Shown here: positions 63,483 through 63,793 of the stretch, piece after piece | How the letters are laid out: each line of letters opens with the position of its first letter | Position numbering within the stretch: the first letter of the stretch is position 1 | Notes under the pieces: model-generated | The model's input: the letters and a program-made list of their open reading frames with translations, nothing else | The model's database searches: none | Told to the model about the DNA's origin: nothing | Translations under genes and position numbers: made by a program | Origin: Ignatzschineria sp. | GTDB taxonomy: Bacteria; Pseudomonadota; Gammaproteobacteria; Cardiobacteriales; Wohlfahrtiimonadaceae | Direction of reading: 5' to 3' | Assembly: GCA_030150405.1 (NCBI GenBank) | Contig: JASLFU010000038.1 | Coordinates: 1-63,793, forward strand | Length of the DNA: 63,793 bases

Positions 63483-63508
63483 TTGCTCGCTAATGTTGTG
63501 GCTTTAGG

Positions 63509-63793
63509 TTATTTAAGTTTCTCCAAACGGGAGACATCACGCACCGCACCAAAAGCGGCAGAAGTGGCTAAGGCTCCATATACTTTAAGCGCGTTGGAGA
63601 CTTTGCGAGGGCGCTTTTTTGCGGGAACAAAACCCTTTTCACGCTGTGCAGGCATACGCTTTTCCAGCTCTGCTTCTGGCACATTGAGCTCAATGGTACG
63701 GTTAGGAATATCGATGATAATCTCATCGCCCGTTTCAACCACAGCAATTAACCCCCCATCGGCTGCCTCGGGAGAGACATGCCCAATGGAGAG
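63509..63793 (-). CDS. ilvD: Dihydroxy-acid dehydratase, C-terminus only (continues beyond window)
   Basis: The last 94 residues of IlvD, an iron-sulfur enzyme of branched-chain amino acid synthesis. The visible part IGHVSPEAADGG, DEIIIDIPNRTIEL and SNALKVYGALATSAAFGAVRD matches the end of the family. The frame is open to the last base of the window, so the gene starts outside. The loss is due to the window edge, not a break. Confidence 0.95.
   Translation of the reverse strand, partial: LSIGHVSPEAADGGLIAVVETGDEIIIDIPNRTIELNVPEAELEKRMPAQREKGFVPAKKRPRKVSNALKVYGALATSAAFGAVRDVSRLEKLK

Noticed and set aside
1..63793. CRISPR arrays, insertion sequences, prophage genes, defence islands, rRNA
   Set aside because: I looked for regular repeats, transposase motifs, integrases and restriction or toxin families and found none.

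Overview
The window is chromosomal DNA of a Gram-negative, rather AT-rich (by eye about 40% GC) gammaproteobacterium. The evidence is sdhCDAB, secA with a zinc tail, a MacAB pump, a trpCF fusion, MarC, an Mtr-type permease, a periplasmic-type ATP-dependent DNA ligase and a classical trp attenuator. The mix resembles the Ignatzschineria/Wohlfahrtiimonas group; that is an inference from memory. Genes are tightly packed, mostly housekeeping. I saw no insertion sequence, prophage, CRISPR array or rRNA, and one tRNA (Asn).

Layout. 1-8297 (-): purine operon purE-K-L-C-F-M (purM cut by the window edge). 8618-10765 (+): marC and an aromatic amino acid permease. 10945-16877 (-): a glycine-zipper lipoprotein, LigE-type ligase, recJ, a TusA-like protein, rimI, a degenerate uracil-DNA-glycosylase-like protein and pssA. 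17088-20768 (+): folA, an MFS carrier, msrA and an unknown gene. 20870-28368 (-): an SLC13 carrier, a cysteine hydrolase, a small membrane protein and trpD-CF-B-A behind a leader peptide and attenuator. 28887 (+): pirin. 29821-31730 (-): pncB-nadE. 31975-35500 (-): sdhCDAB. 35615-38888 (-): macAB. 39196 (+): unknown. 40230-44231 (-): secA and proB. 44548-50600 (+): leuCD, alaS and an M20 amidohydrolase. Then usp (-), fumC and fsr (+), endonuclease V (-), a membrane pentapeptide-repeat protein and a PdxY-like kinase (+), tRNA-Asn (-), a 690-base AT-rich gap, proVWX-type betaine uptake and an orphan modD (+), and the end of ilvD (-).

The main discovery candidate is in the purine operon. Both glutamine-using enzymes appear to have lost their glutaminase nucleophile. 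PurF starts at a GTG that aligns with the third residue of the usual Cys-Gly-Val-Phe N-terminus, so the catalytic Cys1 is not encoded. PurL keeps a full-length glutaminase domain, but its Cys/His/Glu triad reads Asn1089/Gln1217/Asp1219. The synthetase and phosphoribosyltransferase parts look intact. This suggests de novo purine synthesis fed by free ammonia, or by a separate glutaminase, in an ammonia-rich niche. NadE here is also the short ammonia-dependent form, and the trp operon carries no trpG. PurF, PurL and PurM look like Firmicutes/Bacteroidota types, which suggests transfer.

The second finding is a complete trp attenuation system (28457-28703): a near-consensus promoter, a 14-residue leader peptide with tandem Trp codons, competing hairpins and a strong terminator. 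It controls an operon that starts at trpD and lacks trpE and trpG.
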